Both the position numbers and the translations under genes were made by a program. The notes under the pieces were generated by a model. That model saw only the letters and a program-made list of their open reading frames with translations, did no database searches and was not told the DNA's origin. Positions 36,477 through 44,767 of a stretch of 64,000 nucleotides of DNA are shown here, one piece after another (position 1 is the stretch's first letter; each line of letters starts with the position of its first letter). This DNA is from Clostridium sp. C2-6-12 (lineage in GTDB: Bacteria; Bacillota; Clostridia; Clostridiales; Clostridiaceae), in assembly GCF_009928485.1 (NCBI RefSeq), contig NZ_JAABNP010000008.1, positions 100,827 to 164,826 on the forward strand. The letters are read 5' to 3'.

Positions 36477-37250
36477 TTACAATTTAATTGCCTTAGTAGC
36501 AAAGAAAGTAGGTATATACTCATCTAAAGGCGAACCACCTACATCCTCATAAAAACCTGCAATTAAAAACCCGACATCAATTTGACCTTGTATTAAATCT
36601 TCCAGGGAATGTCCAAAACAAACTCCTTCCTTTGCAGTTACTTTTTTAAATTCTTCTTTTGTAAGGCTTGTCAAGTCTGAATAAGGTATCTTGTGTCTAA
36701 CAACAAATTTACCTTTTTCCATCGACTCAAGATCAAAAATAAATTCATTCGGATTATTATGGCCAGCAATCATTGTTCCACCTTTTTTCAATACACGATA
36801 TGCTTCCTTCCACACAGGCAAAACCGTATCTACATATGCGCCAGCAAACTGCATTATGAAGTCAAATGTTTCATCCTTTAATACAGATAAATCTTTCATA
36901 TCACCATGTATGGTTTTAATTTTTAATCCATCACGTTGAGCAACAAACTCGTCCTTTTCTAGCTGCTTTTTGCAATTATCAAATACTATAACCTCTGCAC
37001 CCAATGCAGCAAATATTGGCCCTTGCTGTCCACCCCCGCCAGCCAAACACAAAACTTTAATATTATTAAAGTCTTTAGGGAACCAACTTTTCGGAACATG
37101 CTTTGTTGGTGTAATAACAACATCCCATACCCCTTTTTTTGCCAACTCAATAGTCTCACTACTTACTGGAATAGTCCATTGGTAATTTGCATCTGAAAAA
37201 TTATCCCATGATTTTTCGTTGAATTTTATATAATTATCTATATGTTTCAT
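36477..37250 (-). CDS. Class I SAM-dependent methyltransferase
   Basis: 257 residues. Motif I is VLCLAGGGGQQGPIFAALG (about 72-90) with the glycine-rich loop, then VIVFDNCKKQL and the post-I strand TFDFIMQFAGAYVDTVLP. RVLKKGGTMIAGHNNPNEF is the usual later strand. Methyltransf_11-type; substrate unknown. It has its own upstream region carrying TAATTTACTATT, and the terminator of the preceding zinc-ribbon gene lies in that same gap. One unit of the 36-49 kb array of single genes. Confidence 0.86.
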   Translation of the reverse strand: MKHIDNYIKFNEKSWDNFSDANYQWTIPVSSETIELAKKGVWDVVITPTKHVPKSWFPKDFNNIKVLCLAGGGGQQGPIFAALGAEVIVFDNCKKQLEKDEFVAQRDGLKIKTIHGDMKDLSVLKDETFDFIMQFAGAYVDTVLPVWKEAYRVLKKGGTMIAGHNNPNEFIFDLESMEKGKFVVRHKIPYSDLTSLTKEEFKKVTAKEGVCFGHSLEDLIQGQIDVGFLIAGFYEDVGGSPLDEYIPTFFATKAIKL

Positions 37251-37324
37251 CTTAACACTCCCTGCTTATTAATAGCTTATACTTCACAATAATTTACTAT
37301 TGCGCAATGTTTAAAATATAAAAA

Positions 37325-37348
37325 ACACCGCAATTCAATGCGGTATTT
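37325..37348 (-). terminator. Terminator of the zinc-ribbon gene
   Basis: Perfect arms ACCGCA/TGCGGT around TTGAAT; on the minus strand followed by GTTTTTTATATTTT. Confidence 0.75.
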
Positions 37349-37407
37349 TCAATATTTTTTTATTTATTGGGCGATGTTTTTATGTACTATAAATAGATTA
37401 TACCTAT

Positions 37408-37593
37408 TTATTCTATAGATATCTTCGTATCCTCGCTTCGTACAAATGTATTACACTTATTGCAATGATAACTGTTTGTTATTATTTTAACCTCTTTACC
37501 AGTATTATCTTTTTCTTCTTTTTCTATAGTAGTCATTATCATGCTTGTTAACTCATTACATTTAGGACAATATTCATTAATCATAAACTTCAC
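37408..37593 (-). CDS. Small zinc-ribbon protein
   Basis: 61 residues with two knuckles, CPKCNE near residue 9 and CNKCNTF near residue 44, which should bind one zinc. The ATG at 37593 is preceded by GAGGATGTGAA. The short length and lone zinc ribbon give no function; it may bind nucleic acid or a protein. It has its own copy of the array promoter box upstream (37612) and its own terminator. Confidence 0.7.
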   Translation of the reverse strand: MKFMINEYCPKCNELTSMIMTTIEKEEKDNTGKEVKIITNSYHCNKCNTFVRSEDTKISIE

Positions 37594-37611
37594 ATCCTCT
37601 TAACAATATAT

Positions 37612-37690
37612 TTTATATTATAGCATATTTTGTAAATACCAAACTATTTAATTTTAAAAGAACATCTTTTTAATTTACTGCGTCAAATCT
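37612..37690 (-). repeat. Array intergenic repeat, copy at zinc-ribbon gene
   Basis: Contains TATTATAGCATATTTTGTAA, a spacer AAAAGAACATCTTTTTAATT and TACTGCGTCAAAT, matching the copies at 39109, 40293, 45724 and 46437. On the minus strand the first block reads TATGCTATAAT, an extended -10 promoter element. Confidence 0.7.
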
Positions 37691-37711
37691 ACAAATTATA
37701 AATAAATATTT

Positions 37712-38404
37712 CTATGCTTTTGTAGCCTTCCAAATAAATCGCCATTGTTTATAACATAATCGCCCATCTATGATGTTTTCCTTTACTTTTTTATCTAACA
37801 TCTGCTTATTTTCAGACAATATATAATCTGGATTACCAGGAAACGCTGTTAAAAACTTTGCAAATTCTTTAATATTAGGAAAAACTAATATTGCATCATC
37901 AAAAACATTTATCTCAATGTTAACAAAATCATTATCTGACAGTCTTTTTGAAACAATGTCAATAATATTAGGATATTCAGGGCAAATACCATAGATTATT
38001 CCTCCAGAGCGAAGAACTCGACTATGGTAAGCAATTGAAGTTGGTCCTCGCCTACAATATATTAAGTCAAATTTTCCATCTTCAAATGGTAATTCTTCTT
38101 TTGTTGTAGCATGTACAAAGTTTACATTATTTATTTTATAGTGTTCCTTTATGGAATTAGCAATCTTTAATAATTCTATAGACCAATCAAACCCAATAAT
38201 ATTATGAGCATCTTTTGCCATTTTAATGGCAAACTCTCCATGTCCACATCCTGCGTCTAAGGTTGATTTAGAATTATGTAATAATTGAACTAATTCTTTT
38301 TCAAAAACAGCTTCACCAGAAATTCCTTCAACGGTAAATACTACATAGCTCTTATATCCACCATTCCTTTTGGCTATCATACCATTCCATACCCATCTAA
38401 TCAT
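37712..38404 (-). CDS. Class I SAM-dependent methyltransferase
   Basis: 230 residues. Motif I is TLDAGCGHGEFAIKMA (about 52-67), with IIGFDWSIELL as the acidic second strand and FDLIYCRRGPTS as post-I, and the SGGIIYGICPEYP strand. The C-terminal half has FKTAFPGNPDYIL-like sequence seen in small-molecule methyltransferases. Substrate unknown. The ATG at 38404 is preceded by AAGGAGGAA. Located in the single-gene array. Confidence 0.85.
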   Translation of the reverse strand: MIRWVWNGMIAKRNGGYKSYVVFTVEGISGEAVFEKELVQLLHNSKSTLDAGCGHGEFAIKMAKDAHNIIGFDWSIELLKIANSIKEHYKINNVNFVHATTKEELPFEDGKFDLIYCRRGPTSIAYHSRVLRSGGIIYGICPEYPNIIDIVSKRLSDNDFVNIEINVFDDAILVFPNIKEFAKFLTAFPGNPDYILSENKQMLDKKVKENIIDGRLCYKQWRFIWKATKA

Positions 38405-38465
38405 TTCCTCCTTAATTCCAATTTAGTTTATTCAATTTAAAATTAATTTTGCTTCTTCTATATAA

Positions 38466-39075
38466 TTATTTCAAATATGACATATCACTCAAACGTCTAA
38501 TAATATGTTTACCATCAGGATTTTCATTCAAAAACGATACTCCACCAGCCATCCCAAATAAATCACATTGATTCAGCATCTCAACATTTATACCAAGCCA
38601 CAAAGCATTAAAAATGCTTAATGTATCTCCATGAGAAATTATAATGATATTCTCATGCTTATCTGATAATATTTTTTTTATAAAATGGATATAGTCTATT
38701 CCATACATCTCTTCGTGATTCTGCATTATGAAACATTTTATCATCTATGGTTTTTTCTTGACACTCTATGTTTTCTTTTAACCATTGTACTGATTTGCCT
38801 ACTGCCATGCCCAAATTTCTTTCTCTTAATACCTCTGTAATTATTGGTTTAATATCCAAGTATTTAGAAACTATTTCAGCAGTATGTTTAGCACGTAATA
38901 AATCTGAAGAATATACTATGTATTCTTTATTTTTCAATTCAAGTGATAAGTTTGAACCTATTTTATTTGCCTGAATTTTTCCATGTTCAGATAGATCCCA
39001 ATCCGTCCATGAACCAACCATACCATTAGTATGGTGAATTGACTGTGTATGCTGAATTGTAATAATGCTTTTCAT
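38466..39075 (-). pseudogene. Histidine phosphatase family protein, frameshifted
   Basis: The first frame (38659-39075) has the histidine phosphatase start IITIQHTQSIHHTNGMVGSW and DLLRAKHTAEIVSKYL. The second frame (38466-38744) continues with IHFIKKILSDKHENIIIISH and GDTLSIFNALWLG, containing the second catalytic His. They join near 38690-38700 (NRLYPF to IKKILSD) by a one-base shift. Together they give one normal-length enzyme of the phosphoglycerate mutase-like fold. Split as it is, it should not be active. Confidence 0.8.
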
Positions 39076-39108
39076 ATAATCTTCTCCAATCCAAAGTTAT
39101 TTATCTTA

Positions 39109-39290
39109 ACAATAATTTACCATTTTATATTAATTGTAACATACTTGTAAAAATACTATTGTTTAATTTTAAAAGAACATTTTTATATTTTGCTATGTTA
39201 AATGTACAATTGATGCATAATTTTCTTGAATCGCGCATTAAAAAAATCGCAGATTCAATCTCTTGAATAATACGATTTTACAATTTGTTA
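39109..39290 (-). repeat. Array intergenic repeat with terminator, phosphatase-HIT gap
   Basis: Starts with AATTTACCATTTTATATTAA and TTGTAACATACTTGTAAAA (promoter box), then AAAAGAACATTTTTATATT, GATGCATAATTTTCTTGAAT, and a hairpin with AAAAAAATCGCAGATTCAAT and ACGATTTTAC arms (39240-39280). The whole block recurs at 40293-40475. It supplies the promoter of the left gene and the terminator of the right gene. Confidence 0.75.
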
Positions 39291-39342
39291 TTTAATTTTA
39301 TTAATTCATGATTTAAGAAAATTACGAAACATCTTTAATTTA

Positions 39343-39819
39343 TTAAAATACTTTATCTAAAATCTGCTTCATATGTTCTACAAAATCTTTAAATTCATTG
39401 TCTTTATAAACTGATGGTTCAACCATACTATAATCAATTGCACCACCCGCCTTAAACGGTTCTTTTACATATCTTGGAAACAGATGCATATGTAAATGAG
39501 GAATTGTATTTCCATGAATTTCATAGTTTATTTTTATAGCATTTGTTATCTCCTTTAATGCCTTTGCAACAACTTGAACTTCTTTCATATAATTGAGGAG
39601 TTCACTTTCATTCAAATCATATAACTCAACTGCATGAGTTTTAGCAACAATACAGCATTGTCCCCACAAACAAGATGTTTTTTCAGTTGCAATTAGCCAT
39701 GAGTTAGGAAACTCTTTAATTAAAACTTCACCTTCTGGATGAGGCCAGTTTTGACAAACAGGACACCCTTCAATTCTTGAGAATTGCTCCCACTTTTTTA
39801 GATTATTATGAAACCCCAC
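39343..39819 (-). CDS. HIT-family protein
   Basis: 158 residues. The histidine triad is HLHMHLFPR (about residues 98-106), with the catalytic His in the middle, and the preceding GNTIPH. HIT proteins hydrolyse or transfer nucleotidyl groups from nucleoside phosphoramidates or dinucleotides. Its N-terminus CPVCQNWPHPEGE contains a CxxC. The probable start is GTG at 39819 behind GGAGG. Array unit with the 39109 repeat at its 3' side and another box upstream at 39869. Confidence 0.87.
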   Translation of the reverse strand: MGFHNNLKKWEQFSRIEGCPVCQNWPHPEGEVLIKEFPNSWLIATEKTSCLWGQCCIVAKTHAVELYDLNESELLNYMKEVQVVAKALKEITNAIKINYEIHGNTIPHLHMHLFPRYVKEPFKAGGAIDYSMVEPSVYKDNEFKDFVEHMKQILDKVF

Positions 39820-39868
39820 TTAAACCATCCTCCAATATACATAATTTAGATTTCAAATGTACGCAATA

Positions 39869-39908
39869 TTTTACTATTCTGTATTAATTATAACATATTT
39901 TGTAAAAA
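39869..39908 (-). repeat. Array promoter box, short copy at HIT gene
   Basis: TTTACTATTCTGTATTAATT and ATAACATATTTTGTAAAAA match the core box only; the spacer and hairpin parts are missing. It lies about 50 nt upstream of the HIT start. Confidence 0.65.
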
Positions 39909-39919
39909 TCTCATTAAAC

Positions 39920-40261
39920 TTACTTATGGATTCTTTTTCCGCCAAAAGCTGAAATTGTTCGTGTTCCTGCAATATAACGTCCACCTTGTAAAGTTCCTTT
40001 AGGAACAAATATCTCATCACCTGGATTTAAAACAATTTCCTTTCCGTCAATAATTGCTGTATACTGACCCGCAACAACAACCGTATATTCATCAAATTCA
40101 TGCTTATGTTCTTTAGAAACCCTATCTGAATAACATGTCCAAAAAGCCATTTGGCTACCATCTTGCCCCTCAAAATAATAACCATCAATGTCATCTGTAT
40201 TTTGTTGACTACTACTGATATGATTTTTTTCATTTTTCATAAACTCTGGGAAATCTTTCAT
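39920..40261 (-). CDS. Small cupin-domain protein
   Basis: 113 residues with both cupin motifs: HEFDEYTVVVAGQYTAIIDG and GDEIFVPKGTLQGGRYIAGT. The metal-binding set is partly changed (H, E and no clear final His), so binding of a metal is uncertain. Cupins this small often bind or epimerise small carbohydrates. Substrate unknown. A good GGAGG site lies upstream of the ATG at 40261. Its promoter region is the full array repeat at 40293. Confidence 0.82.
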   Translation of the reverse strand: MKDFPEFMKNEKNHISSSQQNTDDIDGYYFEGQDGSQMAFWTCYSDRVSKEHKHEFDEYTVVVAGQYTAIIDGKEIVLNPGDEIFVPKGTLQGGRYIAGTRTISAFGGKRIHK

Positions 40262-40292
40262 TTTTAATACCTCCTATTTTTACATAATACAT

Positions 40293-40475
40293 AATAACTT
40301 ACCACTCTGTATTAATTATAGCATATTTTGTAAAAACAATATTATTCAATTTACAAAGAACATTTTTATAATTTACTGCGTCCTATATTGATGCATAATT
40401 TAATAGAATTACGGATTAAAAAAATCGCAAACTCAAATCTCCTTGAATAATACGATTTTACACTTTGCTATTTAT
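40293..40475 (-). repeat. Array intergenic repeat with terminator, cupin-VOC gap
   Basis: ACTCTGTATTAATTATAGCA, TATTTTGTAAAAACAAT, AAAGAACATTTTTATAATTT, ACTGCGTC, GATGCATAATTTAATAGAAT, and hairpin AAAAAAATCGCA..ACGATTTTAC (40417-40460) followed by ACTTTGCTATTTATTTT. Nearly the same block order as 39109-39290. On the minus strand it holds a terminator then an extended -10 promoter (TATGCTATAAT). Confidence 0.75.
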
Positions 40476-40542
40476 TTTCAGTGATACATAAATTATAAAG
40501 ATTATGAATTAAACTAACTTCGTATTATGCTTATTATGTTTA

Positions 40543-40929
40543 TCAAATTGCAATCCACCAACACACTCCAAATTTATCTATAACAGTCGCACAACACTTG
40601 CTCCATGGAACTTCCTGAATGGGATTAATAATAACACCGCCATTACTCAAAATATTAAAGGCATTACGAACCGCTTCTTCACTTCCCATCTCAAAAACAT
40701 TAAACGTCATAGTTTCCCATTTCATTTTGTGAACTATGTTTATGTCACAAGGATTCGCTGCTTCACTTAATGCTAAAAATCCTTCGCCATCTACAGATAA
40801 TTCACAGTGAGTATAAGCAGTTTTGTCATCATTTTTCATTTCAAATGTAATCTCTGCACCAAAGGCTTTACAATACATTTCTGCCGCTTCAAAACTATTT
40901 TTCACATAAACTTGAGTATAATTTTTCAT
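40543..40929 (-). CDS. VOC-family (PhnB/glyoxalase-like) protein
   Basis: 128 residues with the single-chain VOC pattern: QVYVKNSFEAAEMYCKAFGA, THCELSVDGEGFLALSE, and the closing GGVIINPIQEVPWSKC with FGVCWWI. This is the PhnB/3-demethylubiquinone-methyltransferase-like group. Function unknown. It stops directly before the conserved post-stop motif (40524-40537). A full array promoter box lies upstream. Confidence 0.85.
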   Translation of the reverse strand: MKNYTQVYVKNSFEAAEMYCKAFGAEITFEMKNDDKTAYTHCELSVDGEGFLALSEAANPCDINIVHKMKWETMTFNVFEMGSEEAVRNAFNILSNGGVIINPIQEVPWSKCCATVIDKFGVCWWIAI

Positions 40930-40965
40930 ATTTTCCCTCCTTGTAAAATATAAATAATGTGTAGT

Positions 40966-41050
40966 TCACTATCATTTACTTTTCTGTATTAATTATAGCA
41001 TATTTTGTAAAAGTAGTAAGTTCTTCTTAAAATAATACGACTTCCAATTT
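40966..41050 (-). repeat. Array promoter box with truncated tail at VOC gene
   Basis: TCACTATCATTTACTTTTCT and GTATTAATTATAGCATATTT TGTAAAA form the box; the spacer is missing and it passes straight to AATAATACGACTTCCAATTT GTTAGTTTA, the end of the longer copies. Looks like an internal deletion of the repeat. Confidence 0.6.
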
Positions 41051-41056
41051 GTTAGT

Positions 41057-41701
41057 TTATTTTTTTATACTACTCTTATCAAAACTAATTACAGTTGCGC
41101 CCATATTATCTGGAGTATCTTTACTTTCAAGAATAGCATATCTAATTGCATCATCTGTACTAACCTTTGTCATTTTAGGCGAATAACACGGCTTTCCTGG
41201 TACAAATTTATTTTTATCAGCGTATGTGTCATATACTAAATCTTTAATTACTTTACCATCAGTTTCATACTCTTCAAGTTTATTAACTAAAAATGTGCCA
41301 TCCTTGTTGATTCCTCCTTTAATTACACGCACATAACCTTCATTACCATTATTAAATGAATCAATAAATTTATCTAAGGATGCTATGTTATACACTTCAT
41401 GCTCTTTGCTATTATCTCTACTAATCATTATTACACTGCCATTTTTAAGGGATTTCTCGAAATTTCTAGCTTCTTCTATATCAGGCTTCTTTAAATCACT
41501 TATTTCTTGAAATGATGCTTCTAATTCCTTAGCTTCTTCTATTTTAGTCTTCTCTAAATCATTTTTTTCTTGAGCTGAAGTAGTTTCATTAGAAACTGTG
41601 GACTTATTATCTATAGTATCATTAGAATTCTTACTATTGGTACATCCACTAATTATTAAAACTACTGTTAATATGCTTACTAATAATATATATTTTTTCA
41701 T
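41057..41701 (-). CDS. DUF4362-like lipoprotein
   Basis: About 214 residues from the ATG at 41701. The N-terminus is a lipoprotein signal ending in LIISGC. Residues 25-70 are a Lys/Glu-rich coiled linker (EKNDLEKTKIEEAKELEASF). The C-terminal domain has HEVYNIASLDKFIDSFNNGN, VIKGGINKDG and DDAIRYAILESKD, the pattern I recognise as DUF4362. It would be anchored to the outer face of the membrane. Function of the domain is unknown. The conserved post-stop motif lies upstream, at the end of a short remnant. Confidence 0.75.
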   Translation of the reverse strand: MKKYILLVSILTVVLIISGCTNSKNSNDTIDNKSTVSNETTSAQEKNDLEKTKIEEAKELEASFQEISDLKKPDIEEARNFEKSLKNGSVIMISRDNSKEHEVYNIASLDKFIDSFNNGNEGYVRVIKGGINKDGTFLVNKLEEYETDGKVIKDLVYDTYADKNKFVPGKPCYSPKMTKVSTDDAIRYAILESKDTPDNMGATVISFDKSSIKK

Positions 41702-41741
41702 TACCTTATCTCCCGAATTTTTTAGTTGCATATTATGCTTA

Positions 41742-41801
41742 TTATTTATTTTTCACATTGCTATTATTTGTATACATGTCCCACATTTCTTTTTCTGTCA
41801 T
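41742..41801 (-). pseudogene. Nineteen-codon N-terminal gene remnant
   Basis: A perfect site (GGAGGAAAAGGT) precedes ATG for MTEKEMWDMYTNNSNVKNK and a stop. The sequence looks like the start of a small soluble protein, perhaps an ASCH-domain protein (these begin with similar MW(E/D) words). The stop is followed directly by the post-stop motif (41732-41745). It may be a unit whose body was lost. Confidence 0.4.
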
Positions 41802-41842
41802 ACCTTTTCCTCCGTTATTAAATGATAACTCACTATTCTGAA

Positions 41843-42346
41843 TTAAATACTAAAACTTACAAAACCAATTAGAAGAATAGCAAATGCAATACCTATAATA
41901 ATATTCAAACCTAAATCTTTATTTGCATTTTCAGACTTTTTTGCTATTAAAATAGAAACATAATTTATTATAATCATTGCAATAAAAACTACTAATGCAA
42001 ATGAAATAAATTGACCAAAATCAAAAATTGGTTTTCTATCCATTAATTTTATTTCCATAAACGAATTAAATCCCATCATAACAGAAATTATGTAATAGCT
42101 TATTATATTCATATTTCTCTTTTTTCTTAAAAACGCATCGCCTTTTTCTCTGTATGTTCTATATAATCCTGGATTTATAAAACTCAAATATTTATCGTGA
42201 TATTCTTGCTTAATGGTAAATAAAATAGCCATGGCTAAGAACATTATTGTGAATATCACTAGAGTTATACCACTCCCTAAAGTGCTATACATTAAAGCAA
42301 TCATTAATATTAACAATCCCAAAACACTAATAAATCTTATGCTCAT
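41843..42346 (-). CDS. Small membrane protein, about four transmembrane segments
   Basis: 167 residues. Hydrophobic segments lie at about 5-22, 26-44, 84-95, 112-130 and 143-165, with a cationic loop (YREKGDAFLRKKRN) between the second and third. No catalytic motif is seen and I do not recognise the family. The gene stands alone, between a remnant and an ICMT gene. The upstream region (42347-42580) contains a degenerate array box. Confidence 0.65.
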   Translation of the reverse strand: MSIRFISVLGLLILMIALMYSTLGSGITLVIFTIMFLAMAILFTIKQEYHDKYLSFINPGLYRTYREKGDAFLRKKRNMNIISYYIISVMMGFNSFMEIKLMDRKPIFDFGQFISFALVVFIAMIIINYVSILIAKKSENANKDLGLNIIIGIAFAILLIGFVSFSI

Positions 42347-42580
42347 TTAACTGTATCTCCAATACTTTTAAAATTTCTTTTTTTCACCTATCCTACTATG
42401 ATTAGTTAATTGTAGCATAAATTGAAAATGTTTGCTATTTAACCAAATAGCTTGTCTATCATATTTGTAAACAATAAAATATACCTTCCTATCTCACTTT
42501 CAAAAGAAAAAACTACTGATGAAATTAACGTAATCGGAAATTTTATAGTAGGAGTAATATGTTTAATGATCATACTATAA

Positions 42581-42610
42581 TAGGCTAATATATTCCATAA
42601 TATTAGCCTA
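42581..42610 (-). terminator. Hairpin overlapping the ICMT stop codon
   Basis: Arms TAGGCTAATAT and ATATTAGCCTA. The stop codon of the gene ending at 42608 lies within the stem. The following AT-rich sequence lacks a strong T run. Confidence 0.5.
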
Positions 42611-43294
42611 CCATATGAATGGAATCAAATGATATCTCACCTTTTCACAATATTCATTATACCCAGATAAATTCTTAGCTAAAAATTTTTCTTCATTAAG
42701 AAGCCTAGCTATAATAGTAAATGTTAAAGCTGCTACACTAAGTAAAGCCCAATATGATCCTAATGCAATAGCTGATGCTACCAGCATAAGTATTGCTCCA
42801 AAGTACATTGGATGACGAACTATTCCATACATGCCAGTTGATATTACTTTTTGATCTCTATCAACTTCAATTATAGCCGAAGTATAAGTATTTTCTTTGA
42901 ATACAAGAAATACTATGAAAAATCCTAATATAACAAAAACGTTTGCTAATATACTAATGTACATTGGAATATTTGATAAATTAAAATGATGATCAAGTCC
43001 TGCAATAATATACATTGAACAAAAAAATACACTTGCAATTGTTTGTATAACTTTTTGACTCTCTTCCTTTTCAGCTGCTGAGCCAGCATTAAGACGTCGC
43101 TCCAAAAGTTTCTGATCCTTTATAAATAAATATATGGTAATCAATATTGTTGAAATAGCAAAAACAAGCAAATAAAGCCAAGCTTGTAGGTACTTAACTG
43201 TCCACGCAGGTAAAAAAATCAATGCTCCTATAATAGACAAAAGCATTATAAGTCCAGAAACACTTTTCCCAATCATATTCTTCATATAATCCAC
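42608..43294 (-). CDS. Isoprenylcysteine carboxyl methyltransferase family membrane protein
   Basis: 228 residues with about six membrane segments. The C-terminal region has the conserved ICMT/PEMT pattern: GMYGIVRHPMYFGAILMLVA, then LNEEKFLAKNLSGYNEYCEK and VRYHLIPFIW. In bacteria such enzymes methylate lipids or small amphipathic molecules with SAM; the substrate here is unknown. The stop lies inside a hairpin. Upstream is the tandem hairpin repeat at 43375. Confidence 0.85.
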   Translation of the reverse strand: MDYMKNMIGKSVSGLIMLLSIIGALIFLPAWTVKYLQAWLYLLVFAISTILITIYLFIKDQKLLERRLNAGSAAEKEESQKVIQTIASVFFCSMYIIAGLDHHFNLSNIPMYISILANVFVILGFFIVFLVFKENTYTSAIIEVDRDQKVISTGMYGIVRHPMYFGAILMLVASAIALGSYWALLSVAALTFTIIARLLNEEKFLAKNLSGYNEYCEKVRYHLIPFIW

Positions 43295-43374
43295 CCCAAT
43301 TATCAGTTTTATTTATAATTATAACCCATTGTTAGGAAGAAAATACGAATGACTTTTGCTAATTACAGAACAGT

Positions 43375-43466
43375 TCCATATTGCGGGAAAGTTTCGTATT
43401 GTGGCATAGCCACTCTTTTTATAAGTGAGAAGTTCTTGATTGCAGCATAGCTGCTTTTTTTAGAGG
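43375..43466. repeat. Intergenic tandem hairpin repeat, locus 2
   Basis: Units: TTCGTATTGTGGCATAGCCA..CTCTTTTTATAAGTGAGAAG and GATTGCAGCATAGCTGCTTT TTTTAGAGGTGC, with a partial unit before. Palindromic cores GTGGCATAGCCAC and GCAGCATAGCTGC are followed by T runs. It overlaps the last codons of the DUF1697 gene (stop at 43460). Confidence 0.7.
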
Positions 43467-44020
43467 TGCATGTCTTTTGCCAATGCATTAAGTTTGCTTA
43501 GGGTATTCCAATTACGTACAGTTGTTGATACCTTTAATTTATGAAGATTATTAGCAAGTTTTGAATTTCTAATGCTATTATTAAATAAAAGATATACCTC
43601 TCTTCCTACAATATAATATTTATCACTTTCACTTCTATAAACATCTAAAACCTCAATGTTTTCTTTCAAAGGATTATGTTTTAGCAATGCAACATATAAA
43701 CTCTCTGAATCAGATAAAGTCTCTGCTTCTGTTATTTCCTCCTTGGAGAATGGGCAATTTGAAATAATCTTTTCTAACTCTTCAGATGTTCTCAAAATAA
43801 CTTCTACAGAAATCCCAAAGACTGACTCAATTTCATGTTCAATTTTATAACTTAAAGCTTCTTCTGTTTCATTTGATTTAAATAAAACATTTCCACTTTG
43901 AATATATGTTTTTACTTCACAAAGTCCAATTGATTCAAACATTAGTTTCAAATCCGCCATCTTAATTTTATTTTTACCCCCTACATTAATACCTCTTAAA
44001 AATGCTATATAAATATTCAT
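43460..44020 (-). CDS. DUF1697 protein
   Basis: About 186 residues from ATG at 44020, which has AGGAGAG upstream. The N-terminal signature is YIAFLRGINVGGKNKIKMAD, followed by YIQSGNVLFKS, and the C-terminus has STTVRNWNTLSKL. All are typical of DUF1697. Function unknown. The 3' end runs into the tandem hairpin repeat. Upstream (44042-44130) a degenerate array box (ATTATAACACAAATTGTAAA) is visible. Confidence 0.87.
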   Translation of the reverse strand: MNIYIAFLRGINVGGKNKIKMADLKLMFESIGLCEVKTYIQSGNVLFKSNETEEALSYKIEHEIESVFGISVEVILRTSEELEKIISNCPFSKEEITEAETLSDSESLYVALLKHNPLKENIEVLDVYRSESDKYYIVGREVYLLFNNSIRNSKLANNLHKLKVSTTVRNWNTLSKLNALAKDMHL

Positions 44021-44290
44021 ATTACAAACTCTCCTTAACATGAAAATTAATCAATCCCAATATATATGAATCAATTATAACACAAATTGTAAATTCCACA
44101 TTATTTAAAATTTGTAAAACACAAATCATACTAATTGTATTATTCCCACACAAACATATAATTACTTTGCTTATACTTATTATAAATTTTGTTGCAATTA
44201 TGAACTTATTTGTAAATATCTTTAAATATGTTATAATTAGCATATTATGTATTTAGATTATTTTATTAAAGTAAAAGGAGATTTATCTTT

Positions 44291-44584
44291 ATGAAAGGTT
44301 ATTTTTATCTTTTAGCAATTGGAGCATATATAATATCATTTTTAATATGCTTTAACATATGTTTAAAATTAGATGTAGAAAAATTTATTAATAGTAAAAT
44401 AAGCAGAAGAATTGGAATGATTTTAGCTTCATTTATAATAAGTATTGCTGGAGTTTTAATTATTGATAGCTTAAATATTGCAAGAGAATATCAACTTATG
44501 GTTAAAGGCTTTTTTGTTTACGGTCCAACAACCTCCCTTTTAGTTTGGGCATTACCTGTAAAGTCAAATCGTAATCAGTCTTGA
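44291..44584 (+). CDS. Small membrane protein
   Basis: 97 residues, the only plus-strand gene in this part. Hydrophobic segments at about 5-25, 43-60 and 72-90. AAAGGAGA lies before the ATG. No family recognised. It has a strong terminator downstream shared with the convergent methyltransferase. Confidence 0.6.
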   Translation: MKGYFYLLAIGAYIISFLICFNICLKLDVEKFINSKISRRIGMILASFIISIAGVLIIDSLNIAREYQLMVKGFFVYGPTTSLLVWALPVKSNRNQS

Positions 44585-44701
44585 TTAAATATTACTAAAA
44601 ACATAGAATAAATTGAAATATTGTAGCTTCATATTGAAATTGCAATATTTTTATGGAATAGATTATTATATGTTATTCTTAAATTGATCTGCATGAATAA
44701 G

Positions 44702-44737
44702 AAAAGCTACATTACAAGGTTAGTAATGCAGCTTTTT
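44702..44737. terminator. Bidirectional terminator
   Basis: Arms AAAAGCTACATTAC and GTAATGCAGCTTTTT between two convergent genes, with T or A runs on each side. Confidence 0.8.
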
Positions 44738-44767
44738 ATTTATTTCCAAAAATAAAATTTTTTTAAG

